Shown here in pieces: positions 1 to 8,317 of a DNA stretch of 64,000 bases. The DNA lies in contig JAICYC010000009.1 of NCBI GenBank assembly GCA_025934395.1, forward strand, positions 1 to 64,000, given 5' to 3'. The translations under genes were made by a program, and so were the position numbers. This stretch comes from Solirubrobacteraceae bacterium. Lineage in GTDB: Bacteria > Actinomycetota > Thermoleophilia > Solirubrobacterales > Solirubrobacteraceae. How positions within the stretch are numbered: position 1 is the stretch's first letter; every line of letters starts with the position of its first letter. The notes beneath the pieces are model-generated. The model had not been told where the DNA came from and did no database searches. It saw nothing but the letters and a program-made list of their open reading frames with translations.

Positions 1-448
1 AGTTCTTGGCGATCGACACCACGAGCCGCAGGTTCGACTCGACCATCTTCTGCTTCGCGTCGAGGTCGCCCCGCTCGATCCGCTTGGCGAGATCGACCTC
101 CTCCTGGGCGGTCAGCAGGCGAACCTTGCCGATGTCCTTGAGGAACAGCTGCAGCGAGTCGGTGGTCATGTCCGGCTTCAGGTCGAGCGCGGTTTTCGCT
201 TTGCGGCGCCCGCGTTTGTCGGGCGCGCGCTCGACCTGCGCGGACGCGGCGATCGCCGGATCGATGTCCTCGACGAGCTCGATCTCGGAGCGCTCGAGGA
301 AGCCGTTGAGCTCTTCGACGTCGGACTCGTCGAGGTCGAGCTCGGACACCGCCTTGGCGATCTCCGCATAGGACAGCACGCCGACCTGCTGCCCCTTGGC
401 GAGCAGTCCCTTTACCTCATCCAGCTCCTGCAGCTCGACTACTGACAT
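1..448 (-). CDS. rpoD: RNA polymerase primary sigma factor, N-terminal part (truncated by window start)
   Basis: Minus-strand translation from ATG at 448: MSVVELQELDEVKGLLAKGQQVGVLSYAEIAKAVSEL...DIGKVRLLTAQEEVDLAKRIERGDLDAKQKMVESNLRLVVSIAKN; sigma70 region 1.1/1.2 motifs. Not in the ORF track because it is open at the edge. Confidence 0.93.
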   Translation of the reverse strand, partial: MSVVELQELDEVKGLLAKGQQVGVLSYAEIAKAVSELDLDESDVEELNGFLERSEIELVEDIDPAIAASAQVERAPDKRGRRKAKTALDLKPDMTTDSLQLFLKDIGKVRLLTAQEEVDLAKRIERGDLDAKQKMVESNLRLVVSIAKN

Positions 449-665
449 CTGATTCCGTTTCTCCGTCGATCGACAACTTGGCGCGACCGCCGGGACTCGG
501 TGCCGCACCCTGACCTGCCCTCTGGTCACAGATACGGCCGCAGACCTCCCGACGTTACAACCGAACAACGATCCAGCCAGCTCCACTCTAACGCGTGATC
601 TTCGAGATCCGAGACCATGAACTCGCGCTGCCAGCGGCCTCGCGGGCGCCCGCGGGAACCGCGGT

Positions 666-1292
666 GTGGACGCCTTAAGCAATGATGTGCGGGTGAGCGC
701 CAAGCCCGACGACGACGCCCCCGCACCGGCTCCCCAGAACGGGGCGGGCGTCCTCTCGCAGCTCCCGCGAACTCGCCCGCAGCGTACGAGCGCGCGCCGC
801 GCTGCTGCGCGCGAGGGAGGGGGCGCTGCCCGTCGGGGCCCGGCGAGCGCGCCCGGACACGCCCCCGAGCCGGAACGGACCGCCCGGCCGAAAGCCACCG
901 GGAAACGCTCCGGCGCCGCAAAGCGGAGCGCCGGTGCCGGCGCCGGTGGGGGCACCCCGCGCAAACCGGCTGCTGCGCGGAAGCAGGCCTCCAAGCGCAA
1001 GCCCACCGGCGCGACCCGTTCGGGCACCGCGCGCAAGAGCGCGACGCAGAGCCGTGAACGCTCGAGCCGTGCGCGCAGCGCCCCCCGGGTGCGCGGGCGC
1101 GCGCCGGATGACACCGTCCCCAGCCAGGGCTTCGCGACCGAAGGCGAGCGCGTCACCGGGCCGGTGGCGCCTCCGGGTGGCGCCGAGCTGTTCGCTACGG
1201 CCGCCGAGATCGTCACCGAGCTCGCGCGCGCGAGCGTGTCGAGCGGGGAGCGCTTCGTGCGCGACCTGCTCTCCCGCCTGCCGCTCAACTAG
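666..1292 (+). CDS. Hypothetical Ala/Arg/Lys-rich basic protein with a short folded C-terminus
   Basis: ORF 208 aa; low-complexity basic tract then GGAELFATAAEIVTELARASVSSGERFVRDLLSRLPLN; GTG start uncertain (666 or 693). Confidence 0.55.
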   Translation: MDALSNDVRVSAKPDDDAPAPAPQNGAGVLSQLPRTRPQRTSARRAAAREGGGAARRGPASAPGHAPEPERTARPKATGKRSGAAKRSAGAGAGGGTPRKPAAARKQASKRKPTGATRSGTARKSATQSRERSSRARSAPRVRGRAPDDTVPSQGFATEGERVTGPVAPPGGAELFATAAEIVTELARASVSSGERFVRDLLSRLPLN

Positions 1293-1353
1293 CGGTTTTA
1301 CCCCGATCTGCAGGAGATCCGTGTCGCGCTCGCGCGCCCCGCGGGCGCTTATG

Positions 1354-1359
1354 TATACT
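1354..1359 (+). promoter_or_regulatory. Putative -10 element TATACT upstream of riboswitch
   Basis: TATACT at 1354-1359, about 12 nt before the start of the riboswitch fold; no clear -35. Confidence 0.45.
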
Positions 1360-1370
1360 GCCGCGCACGC

Positions 1371-1503
1371 CGAGCTGCCCTGACCCAGGTCATGGTGGAC
1401 GGGGGACCCAATGCGGGCCACATGGGCCCGCTGGGGCGAATCGGTCCAACGGACCGTAGCGCCGCTCTCAGCCGCGCGAGCCCGTCAGCTCACCCCGTAG
1501 GCG
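1371..1503 (+). ncRNA. Cyclic di-AMP riboswitch (ydaO/yuaA-type)
   Basis: Hallmark blocks GGACGGGGGACCCAATGCGGGCC...CCCGCTGGGGCGAATCGGTCC...GGACCGTAGCG...GAGCCCGTCAGCTCACCCCGTAGGC directly upstream of an RlpA-like cell-wall gene. Confidence 0.88.
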
Positions 1504-1517
1504 CCACAACCGTTTTG

Positions 1518-2012
1518 ATGCGTCTTCGACTGCTAACGACCATGCTCGCGCCTGCCGTGCTGGCAGCCGTGCCCGCCGCGGCGCCCGCCGCGAGCACAGG
1601 GGGTGCGGCAGCGCCAGCCGCCGGCAACGCCACCCGGGCGACGACAGCGCACCGGATCCACACGACGGGCGTTGCGACGTGGTTCGGCCCGGGCTTCTAC
1701 GGCCAGAAGACAGCGTGTGGCCAGACGCTCACGCCTGCGGTGGTCGGCGTGGCAAACCGCACCCTCCCGTGCGGCACGCTCGTCAAGGTGACCTACGGCG
1801 GGCATGCGCTCACGGTGCCCGTGCTGGATCGCGGCCCCTACAGCCACATCGCCGACTGGGACCTGACCGCCGGCGCCGCGCAGGCGCTCGGCGTCAACGA
1901 CACCGTCCGGATCGGGACGCGGATCGTGGGCAGCACCCCGAACGTCCCCACGCTGGGCCTCCCTGCGGTGCCGGAATCGACCGCCCTCGCGGGCGGCGCT
2001 CTGGCGGGCTGA
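1518..2012 (+). CDS. RlpA-like secreted double-psi beta-barrel protein
   Basis: Signal peptide MRLRLLTTMLAPAVLAAVPAAAPAAS, then GVATWFGPGFYGQKTACGQTL..VVGVANRTLPCGTLVKVTYGG..VPVLDRGPY (RlpA/DPBB motif). Track start at 1392 lies inside the riboswitch; ATG 1518 preferred. Confidence 0.88.
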   Translation: MRLRLLTTMLAPAVLAAVPAAAPAASTGGAAAPAAGNATRATTAHRIHTTGVATWFGPGFYGQKTACGQTLTPAVVGVANRTLPCGTLVKVTYGGHALTVPVLDRGPYSHIADWDLTAGAAQALGVNDTVRIGTRIVGSTPNVPTLGLPAVPESTALAGGALAG

Positions 2013-2016
2013 GCCG

Positions 2017-3225
2017 CTAGGTCTGGCCCGCCTCGCGTGCGGCCGCTGTGCGCGCGGCGGCTCGGGCTGCATACAGGCCGACGTCGGCGTGCGCTGCGAG
2101 CTCCGCTGCGGTGCGTCCGTCCTGCGGGCACGAGGCGGTGCCCACAGCCACCTCGAGCGCCCAGAGGCGCGCTCGCGCGGCGGCTGCGGCGCCGCCCGTC
2201 AGTCGCTCGGCGAGCTCCTGCGCGCCCGCGCGATCGACCCCGGGTGCGAGCAGCCAGTAACGGCCGGCGTGCTCGCGCGTGAGCGCGCCCACGCCCCGTC
2301 CGGCCATGTCGGGCTCGGCCACCGCTCGCAGCACCCCCGCGAGCAGCGCCTCCACCTCGGCGATGCGTCCGCTCGCGAGCGTGCGACGCTCCTGGCCCGC
2401 TCGGACCTGGGGGTCGCTCGCCTGTACCAGCAGCACCGCGAACGGCACGCCGCCGTGCTCGTAGCGCTCCAGCGCGGCGCCGATCGACTCGATCCACACC
2501 GATGGCCCGCGCGCCGCACGCTGGTCGCGCACCGCGATCTCGCGCTCCTCGGTTCCCGCGCCGTCGCCGGCGGTGTCGCCCAGATCGGCTCGGCGCTCGG
2601 TGGCGACGCCAGCTGCAGCCGCGGGGCCGGTCGCGCTCGAGGCGCCCGGCTCACCGCGCTCGTCCACGATCCGCACCGCGCCGGTGCCGCCGGTGCCCTC
2701 GACGATCACCGGGGCGGGCCCGCCCGACTCGGGCGCTGGGACGTTCGGCTGCTCCCGCTTGACGCCACCGGCGGCGAGCGACTGGCCCGCGAGCAGCGCA
2801 CACACGTGCGCGAGCCGGTCGGCCGCACCCGCCACGACCGAGACCGGCGCTCCGAGCAACCGCGCGGCGAGCTCCTCCCACAGCACCCCCCGCAGCGCCT
2901 CGACCGACCGCGCCGCGGCGAGCGCGTCGCGACCGGCGCCCCGCGCCGCGAGCCGCGAGACCGCCGCGGCTCCGCCGGCGCCGTCGAGCAGCTGCGTGAG
3001 CGCCGCGTCGGACTGGAGCGCGAGCAGCACCCGCTCGCACACCTCCGGGCCGTGGTCGGCGAGCGCCTGCAGGGGAACCTCGCCGATCAGCTCGGGCGGC
3101 CGGTCCAGCACGAGCGCGACCGCCCAGCGCCGGGACAGCTCGCCGGCGTGCGCGGCGACGGCGGCCACGGGGAGGTCCGGCAGGGGGCGTGGGCGCGCCG
3201 CGGGCGTCTTGGGGGGCTCCGGCAT
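2017..3225 (-). CDS. Protein with degenerate GGDEF-like C-terminal domain
   Basis: C-terminus VAVGTASCPQDGRTAAELAAHADVGLYAARAAAR resembles the end of GGDEF domains; the GG[DE]EF signature is replaced by REHAGRYWLL. Confidence 0.55.
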   Translation of the reverse strand: MPEPPKTPAARPRPLPDLPVAAVAAHAGELSRRWAVALVLDRPPELIGEVPLQALADHGPEVCERVLLALQSDAALTQLLDGAGGAAAVSRLAARGAGRDALAAARSVEALRGVLWEELAARLLGAPVSVVAGAADRLAHVCALLAGQSLAAGGVKREQPNVPAPESGGPAPVIVEGTGGTGAVRIVDERGEPGASSATGPAAAAGVATERRADLGDTAGDGAGTEEREIAVRDQRAARGPSVWIESIGAALERYEHGGVPFAVLLVQASDPQVRAGQERRTLASGRIAEVEALLAGVLRAVAEPDMAGRGVGALTREHAGRYWLLAPGVDRAGAQELAERLTGGAAAAARARLWALEVAVGTASCPQDGRTAAELAAHADVGLYAARAAARTAAAREAGQT

Positions 3226-3290
3226 CCAGCTTGAATAGCACCACACGGGGACGGGTTGTGCGGCTTGCCCGCGCCGTTAGCCTGCAGCAC

Positions 3291-3899
3291 ATGAGGCAGC
3301 GCCCGGCCGCGATCGAGACGCTTTCCGACGCGACCACCGTGGACGAGGACACCGGCGCGGTGCGCTCGGTGCAGCGCGCCGACCTGATGATCGACCGCGA
3401 CGCGCTCGAAGGGATCTGGAGCGCCACCTACCTCGAGCGGCTCGCGCGCAGCTACTGGCGCTTCCTGGCGCGCGTGACGCTCGGGTTGATCCGCGTGCGC
3501 TACGGAGAGGAGAGCCGCTCGGTGGTGCTGATCGCGCGGCCGCTGCGGCTGCTCACCTTTCACGCACCCGAATACGAGGTGGGCGCCGCGCGCGGGCTCG
3601 TGCGCTGGCGGATCGCCCGCGGCGTGCTCGTCGCCAAGCGCGGCCGGGGGCGCGGATACCTCCAGATCGAGGTCAGCCGCGGGCCCGACGACGGTGGCCC
3701 GCGCCTGCCCCTTCACGTGGAGGTCGAGGTGGCGAACTTCTACCCGGCGATCGCCTCGGGCCTCAGCCTGCGCCTGTACAACATCACGCAGTCGCGGATC
3801 CACGTGATCGTCACCTACGGGTTCCTGCGCTCGCTCGTGCGCCGCGATCTTCCGCGATCGCGCGTGGGCCGCTTCGCCGCCGCTCAGTCGCCCGACTGA
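3291..3899 (+). CDS. Conserved hypothetical protein
   Basis: Intact ORF from ATG 3291 (MRQRPAAIETLSDATT...), no recognised domain; overlaps the convergent acetyltransferase by 16 nt. Confidence 0.6.
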   Translation: MRQRPAAIETLSDATTVDEDTGAVRSVQRADLMIDRDALEGIWSATYLERLARSYWRFLARVTLGLIRVRYGEESRSVVLIARPLRLLTFHAPEYEVGAARGLVRWRIARGVLVAKRGRGRGYLQIEVSRGPDDGGPRLPLHVEVEVANFYPAIASGLSLRLYNITQSRIHVIVTYGFLRSLVRRDLPRSRVGRFAAAQSPD

Positions 3900-4351
3900 T
3901 CGGCCGCCGCGGCCTCATCGCCGATGATCACACGCGGCGGCGCGCAGATCACCGTCGCTCCTGCGGGCACGTCCTTCGCCACAACCGCGCCGGCGCCGAT
4001 CCGCGCGCCGCGCCCCACCAGCAGGCTGCCCTCCGCGGGGGAGATGATCACCGAGCTCGCGCCGATCACCACGTCGTCCTCGATCACGATCCGGTGCGGG
4101 GAGTCAGAGCGGGCTCGCACCGCGATCGTCACGTTCTGGTAGATCCGCACGCCTTTCCCGATCACCACGTTGCTGTGGATCACGGTGCCGAAGCCGTGGT
4201 GGACGAAGCGGACGTCCGGCGCGAACTCCGCCCCCGGGGCGAGCGAGTTGTGGTAGATCGCCGAGTTGAGTTTCTTGACGAGCAACGCCGGACGGAGGAG
4301 GCCGCGCCGGCGCAACCACGCCGACAGCCGCCACAGCCGCACGGGGGTCAC
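3884..4351 (-). CDS. Serine O-acetyltransferase-like left-handed beta-helix acetyltransferase
   Basis: HHGFGTVIHSNVVIGKGVRIYQNVTI...VIEDDVVIGASSVIISP...IGAGAVVAKDVPAGATV hexapeptide repeats; GTG start overlaps glpX stop (GTGA). Confidence 0.8.
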   Translation of the reverse strand: MTPVRLWRLSAWLRRRGLLRPALLVKKLNSAIYHNSLAPGAEFAPDVRFVHHGFGTVIHSNVVIGKGVRIYQNVTIAVRARSDSPHRIVIEDDVVIGASSVIISPAEGSLLVGRGARIGAGAVVAKDVPAGATVICAPPRVIIGDEAAAADQSGD

Positions 4352-5373
4352 GTCGACGAGCGGTCTGCGGTGTAGAAGCGCCCGCCCGCGACAGCGTGCA
4401 GCTTGGCGCGGTCGTGGGTGGCACGGACCCTCCGGATCGTGCCCGAGCGCGTCCGCATCACGAGCGATTCCGTGGTCGCACCGCCGGCGCTCGGGTAGCG
4501 CACGCCCTGCAGGACGTCGCCGTCGGTCACTCCCGTGGCGGAGAAGAACACGTCCTCGCCGGCGACGAGGTCGTCGCGGTCGAGCACGCGGTCCAGGTCG
4601 TACCCGGCCTCGACCGCCGCGGTGCGCTCGCTCTCGTCGCGCGGCCACAGGCGACCGAGCAGCTGGCCGCCGATGCACTTCACCGCCGCCGCCGAGATCA
4701 CGCCCTCGGGAGTCCCGCCGATACCCCACAGGAGGTCCACCGGCGAGCGCTCCGTCACCGCCAGCAGCGCAGCCGACACGTCGCCGTGGGCGATCAGGCG
4801 CACGCGCGCGCCGGCCTCCCGGATCGCCGCGATCCCCTCCTCGTGCCGGGGACGGTCGAGCACCACCACCATCACGTCGCTCACCGGGCAGCCCTTTCGC
4901 TGCGCGACGAGCCGCATCGTGTCGCCCAGCGGCCGGTCGAGGTCGAGCAGGTCTGCCACCTCGGGGGCGCCGGCCATCTTCTCCATGTACACGCACGGGC
5001 CCGGGTCGAACATCGTCCCGCGGGTCGACAGCGCTATCACCGACAGCGCGCTCGGCATGCCGTGCGCCGCGAGCGTGGTCCCCTCCAGGGGGTCGACCGC
5101 GATGTCGACCTCGGGCGGCGTCCCGTCGCCGATCTGCTCGCCGTTGTAGAGCATCGGCGCCTCGTCCTTCTCGCCCTCGCCGATGACCACCACGCCGTCC
5201 ATCGCGACCGAGTGCAGCATGTAGCGCATCCCGTCCACGGCGGCCTGGTCGGCCGCCTCCTTCTCGCCGCTGCCCACGAGCGGCGCCGCCGACATCGCCG
5301 CGGCCTCGGTCACGCGGACGAGCTCGAGCGCGAGATTTCGGTCGGGAAGCTGGTCGTTGGTCTCCTCGCTCAC
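4348..5373 (-). CDS. glpX: Fructose-1,6-bisphosphatase class II
   Basis: LALELVRVTEAAAMSAAPLVGSGEKEAADQAAVDGMR..VVIGEGEKDEAPMLYNGEQIG..VDPLEGTT; GTG start at 5373. Confidence 0.93.
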   Translation of the reverse strand: MSEETNDQLPDRNLALELVRVTEAAAMSAAPLVGSGEKEAADQAAVDGMRYMLHSVAMDGVVVIGEGEKDEAPMLYNGEQIGDGTPPEVDIAVDPLEGTTLAAHGMPSALSVIALSTRGTMFDPGPCVYMEKMAGAPEVADLLDLDRPLGDTMRLVAQRKGCPVSDVMVVVLDRPRHEEGIAAIREAGARVRLIAHGDVSAALLAVTERSPVDLLWGIGGTPEGVISAAAVKCIGGQLLGRLWPRDESERTAAVEAGYDLDRVLDRDDLVAGEDVFFSATGVTDGDVLQGVRYPSAGGATTESLVMRTRSGTIRRVRATHDRAKLHAVAGGRFYTADRSST

Positions 5374-5614
5374 CGGCGGGCCTCCCCGCGGGCGGCAGCG
5401 GCTGCGCGTGGCGAGGTGCCCTCGGTGCCTGCGAGCATCGGCGCATCGTACCCAGCGCCACGCCCGGCCGCGGGCGCGGCGGGCGCCCCGCGCTGCGCTC
5501 TCTGCCGAGCGCGCGCCGGCCTCCGCGGCAGCCATTACGATCGTGGCGTGAGCGGCCCTACCACCGACATCCAAAGCAACGGGGCGGCCGCGCGGCGCCC
5601 GGGGAGATGACCGC

Positions 5615-6763
5615 ATGACGCAGATCGGCTTCGTCGGGCTCGGGAAGATGGGCGGCAACATGGTGCACCGCATCCGCCGCGACTCCGATCACGAGGTGGT
5701 GGCTTTCGACTTCGACGCCAAGGCGGTGCGCCAGGCGGTGCGACACGGCGCCTCCGGTGCCGCGTCGCTGCGCGAGCTCGTCAAGCAGCTCGAGCCGCCG
5801 CGGATGGTGTGGATCATGGTGCCTGCGGGCGCTCCCACCCAGGAAACCGTCGACAAGCTCGCCAAGCTGCTCGAGCGCGGCGACGCGATCGTCGACGGCG
5901 GCAACTCCAGGTGGACCGACGACAAGCGGCGCGCCTCCGAACTGCGCCGTGCGGGAATCGAATACGTCGACGTGGGCACCTCGGGCGGCGTGTGGGGCCT
6001 CGAGGTCGGCTACTGCATGATGGTCGGCGGGCCCGGCAAAGCCGTCAAACGGCTCGCGCCGATCCTCGACGTGCTCGCGCCCGAGACCACGGAGGAGAGC
6101 CGGGCTGCGATCGGCAGGCGCGGTTGGATGCACTTCGGCCCGGCCGGTGCCGGGCACTACGTGAAGATGGTGCACAACGGCGTGGAGTACGGCCTGATGC
6201 AGGCCTACGCGGAGGGCTTCGACGTGTTCGACAAGTGCGAGTACGAGCTCGACAACGCCAAGATCGCGCACCTCTGGGGACAGGGGTCGGTGGTGCGCTC
6301 GTGGCTGTGCGAACTCGCCGCCCGCGCGTTCGAAGCCGACGGCAACGAGCTCGCGGCGATCGAGGGTTACACCGAGGACTCCGGAGAGGGCCGCTGGACG
6401 ATCGCCGACGCGACCGCGCTCGACGTGCCGACGCCGGTGATCACCGCGTCGCTGTACGAGCGCTTCCGCTCCCGCGGCAACGGCGACTTCGCCGACCGTG
6501 TGCTCGCTGCGCTGCGCAACCAGTTCGGCGGGCACGCCGTCAAGAGCGCGCCCGCTGCCGCCGCCACCGGGCCCGCCGCCTCGCGCGCGTCCGCAAAGGC
6601 GGGCAAACCCGCCCGCGCGGGGAAACGCAAAGCCTCTGCGGCGGCCGCGAAACGCCAACCCGCCACCGCCGCGAAACGCAAACCGGCGGCCGCCGCGAAG
6701 CGCAGACGCCCGCCGGCGGCGAAACGCAAACCGGCCGCCACCTCCGGCCGCGGTAGCAGCTGA
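5615..6763 (+). CDS. gnd: 6-phosphogluconate dehydrogenase (decarboxylating) with basic low-complexity C-terminal tail
   Basis: MTQIGFVGLGKMGGNMVHRI...VDGGNSRWTDDKRRA...FGPAGAGHYVKMVHNGVEYGLMQAYAEGF; last ~70 aa are AKR-rich. Confidence 0.93.
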   Translation: MTQIGFVGLGKMGGNMVHRIRRDSDHEVVAFDFDAKAVRQAVRHGASGAASLRELVKQLEPPRMVWIMVPAGAPTQETVDKLAKLLERGDAIVDGGNSRWTDDKRRASELRRAGIEYVDVGTSGGVWGLEVGYCMMVGGPGKAVKRLAPILDVLAPETTEESRAAIGRRGWMHFGPAGAGHYVKMVHNGVEYGLMQAYAEGFDVFDKCEYELDNAKIAHLWGQGSVVRSWLCELAARAFEADGNELAAIEGYTEDSGEGRWTIADATALDVPTPVITASLYERFRSRGNGDFADRVLAALRNQFGGHAVKSAPAAAATGPAASRASAKAGKPARAGKRKASAAAAKRQPATAAKRKPAAAAKRRRPPAAKRKPAATSGRGSS

Positions 6764-6766
6764 GCG

Positions 6767-8317
6767 ATGGCGATCTCCGCCGGCAGGCCGACCGAGCAGC
6801 AGGGACCGAGCAACCCGCTCGTGGCGGGGCTCGAGCGGCTCCCGGTGGCCCCCACCACGTTGGTCATCTTCGGCGCCACGGGCGACCTCGCGCGCCGCAA
6901 ACTGCTGCCGGCGCTCTACAACCTCGCGCACGAGGGGGCGCTCCCGGAGCGCTTTCACCTGGTGGGGATCGCGCGCAAAGAAAAGGCGCACGAGGACTAC
7001 CGCGCGGAGTGCGAGGAAGCGATCCTGCAGTTCTCCCGGCGCAAGCCCGACGACGACGTGCTCGCGGCGTTGCTGGCGAACGTCAAGTACATCCCCGGCA
7101 CGTTCGACGACGCGGCCGTCTACAGCTCGCTCGGCGACCAGCTCCAGGAGTTCGATCAGGATTCTGGCGAGCCTCTGAACCGGGCGTTCTACCTCTCCAC
7201 GGCGCCCGAGTTCTTCCCGCTGATCATCGACCGGCTCGGAACCGGCGGCCTCGCCCACCACGAGCGCGCGAAGGTGCGCCTGATCATCGAGAAGCCGTTC
7301 GGGACGAGCCTGCAGGAGGCGCGGGAGCTCAACCGCAAGGTGCTCGGGATCTTCGACGAGACCCAGGTGTTCCGCATCGACCACTACCTGGGCAAGGAGA
7401 CCGTGCAGAACATGATGGCGTTCCGGTTCGCCAACGGCATGTTCGAGCCGCTGTGGAACCGCAACTACATCGAGAGCGTGCAGATCACGGCCGCGGAGGA
7501 CATCGGGATCGGCACGCGCGCGGGCTACTACGACAAGGCCGGCGCGCTGCGCGACCTGATCCAGAACCACATGCTGCAGCTGCTCTGCCACGTGGCGATG
7601 GAGCCGCCCGTGAGCTTCACCGCGGAAGAGGTGCGCAACGAGAAGGTGAAGGTGCTCCAGGCGGTGCCCCACCCCACTCCCGCGCAGGTGCCCAACATCT
7701 CGGTGCACGCCCAGTACACCTCCGGGCACGCGGGCGGCGAAGACGTGCCCGGCTACAAGGAGGAGGAGGGCGTCGCGCACGACTCCACCACCGAGACATA
7801 CGCGGCGCTGCGCCTCGAGGTGGACAACTGGCGCTGGGCGGGCGTGCCCTTCTACCTGCGCACCGGCAAGCGGCTCGCCCGCAAGGTGACCGAGATCGCG
7901 GTCACGCTCAAGCCGGTCCCCCACCTCGCCTTCAGCCAGGAGGGCTCGCTCGGGGTCCAGCCCAACCAGCTCGTGCTGACGCTGCAGCCGAACGAGGGCG
8001 TCTCGCTCCGGCTCGGCGCGAAGATCCCCGGGACCCGCATGGTGATCCGCCCGGTGAACATGGAGTTCCTGTACGGCACCGCGTTCCTCTCGCAGTCTCC
8101 CGAGGCCTACGAGCGGCTGATCACGGACGCGATGCGCGGCGACGCGACGCTGTTCACCCGTAACGACGAGGTCGAGGCGCAGTGGCTGATCTGCGACCCG
8201 ATCCTCAAAGAGTGGGAGCAGAGCACCGACGGCCTGCCCACCTACGAGGCGGGCTCGCAGGGTCCGCCCGAGGCGGACCGCCTGATGCGCGTGGGCGACC
8301 ACTGGCGCGCGATCTGA
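6767..8317 (+). CDS. zwf: Glucose-6-phosphate 1-dehydrogenase
   Basis: VIFGATGDLARRKLLPALYNL...RIDHYLGKETVQNMMAFRFANGMFEPLWNRNYIESVQIT. Confidence 0.97.
   Translation: MAISAGRPTEQQGPSNPLVAGLERLPVAPTTLVIFGATGDLARRKLLPALYNLAHEGALPERFHLVGIARKEKAHEDYRAECEEAILQFSRRKPDDDVLAALLANVKYIPGTFDDAAVYSSLGDQLQEFDQDSGEPLNRAFYLSTAPEFFPLIIDRLGTGGLAHHERAKVRLIIEKPFGTSLQEARELNRKVLGIFDETQVFRIDHYLGKETVQNMMAFRFANGMFEPLWNRNYIESVQITAAEDIGIGTRAGYYDKAGALRDLIQNHMLQLLCHVAMEPPVSFTAEEVRNEKVKVLQAVPHPTPAQVPNISVHAQYTSGHAGGEDVPGYKEEEGVAHDSTTETYAALRLEVDNWRWAGVPFYLRTGKRLARKVTEIAVTLKPVPHLAFSQEGSLGVQPNQLVLTLQPNEGVSLRLGAKIPGTRMVIRPVNMEFLYGTAFLSQSPEAYERLITDAMRGDATLFTRNDEVEAQWLICDPILKEWEQSTDGLPTYEAGSQGPPEADRLMRVGDHWRAI

Noticed and set aside
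1392-1517. N-terminal extension of the RlpA-like protein
   Set aside because: Falls within the c-di-AMP riboswitch; signal peptide begins at ATG 1518.
3884-5461. 525-aa ORF suggesting a fused acetyltransferase
   Set aside because: N-terminal part is a shadow of glpX; the real acetyltransferase begins at GTG 4351 with a GTGA overlap.
6600-6750. Repeat block considered as a mobile or CRISPR-like repeat
   Set aside because: It is in-frame low-complexity coding sequence of the Gnd tail.
5558-8302. 914-aa minus-strand ORF
   Set aside because: Antisense to gnd and zwf; a long non-stop frame expected at this GC content, with no domain signal.
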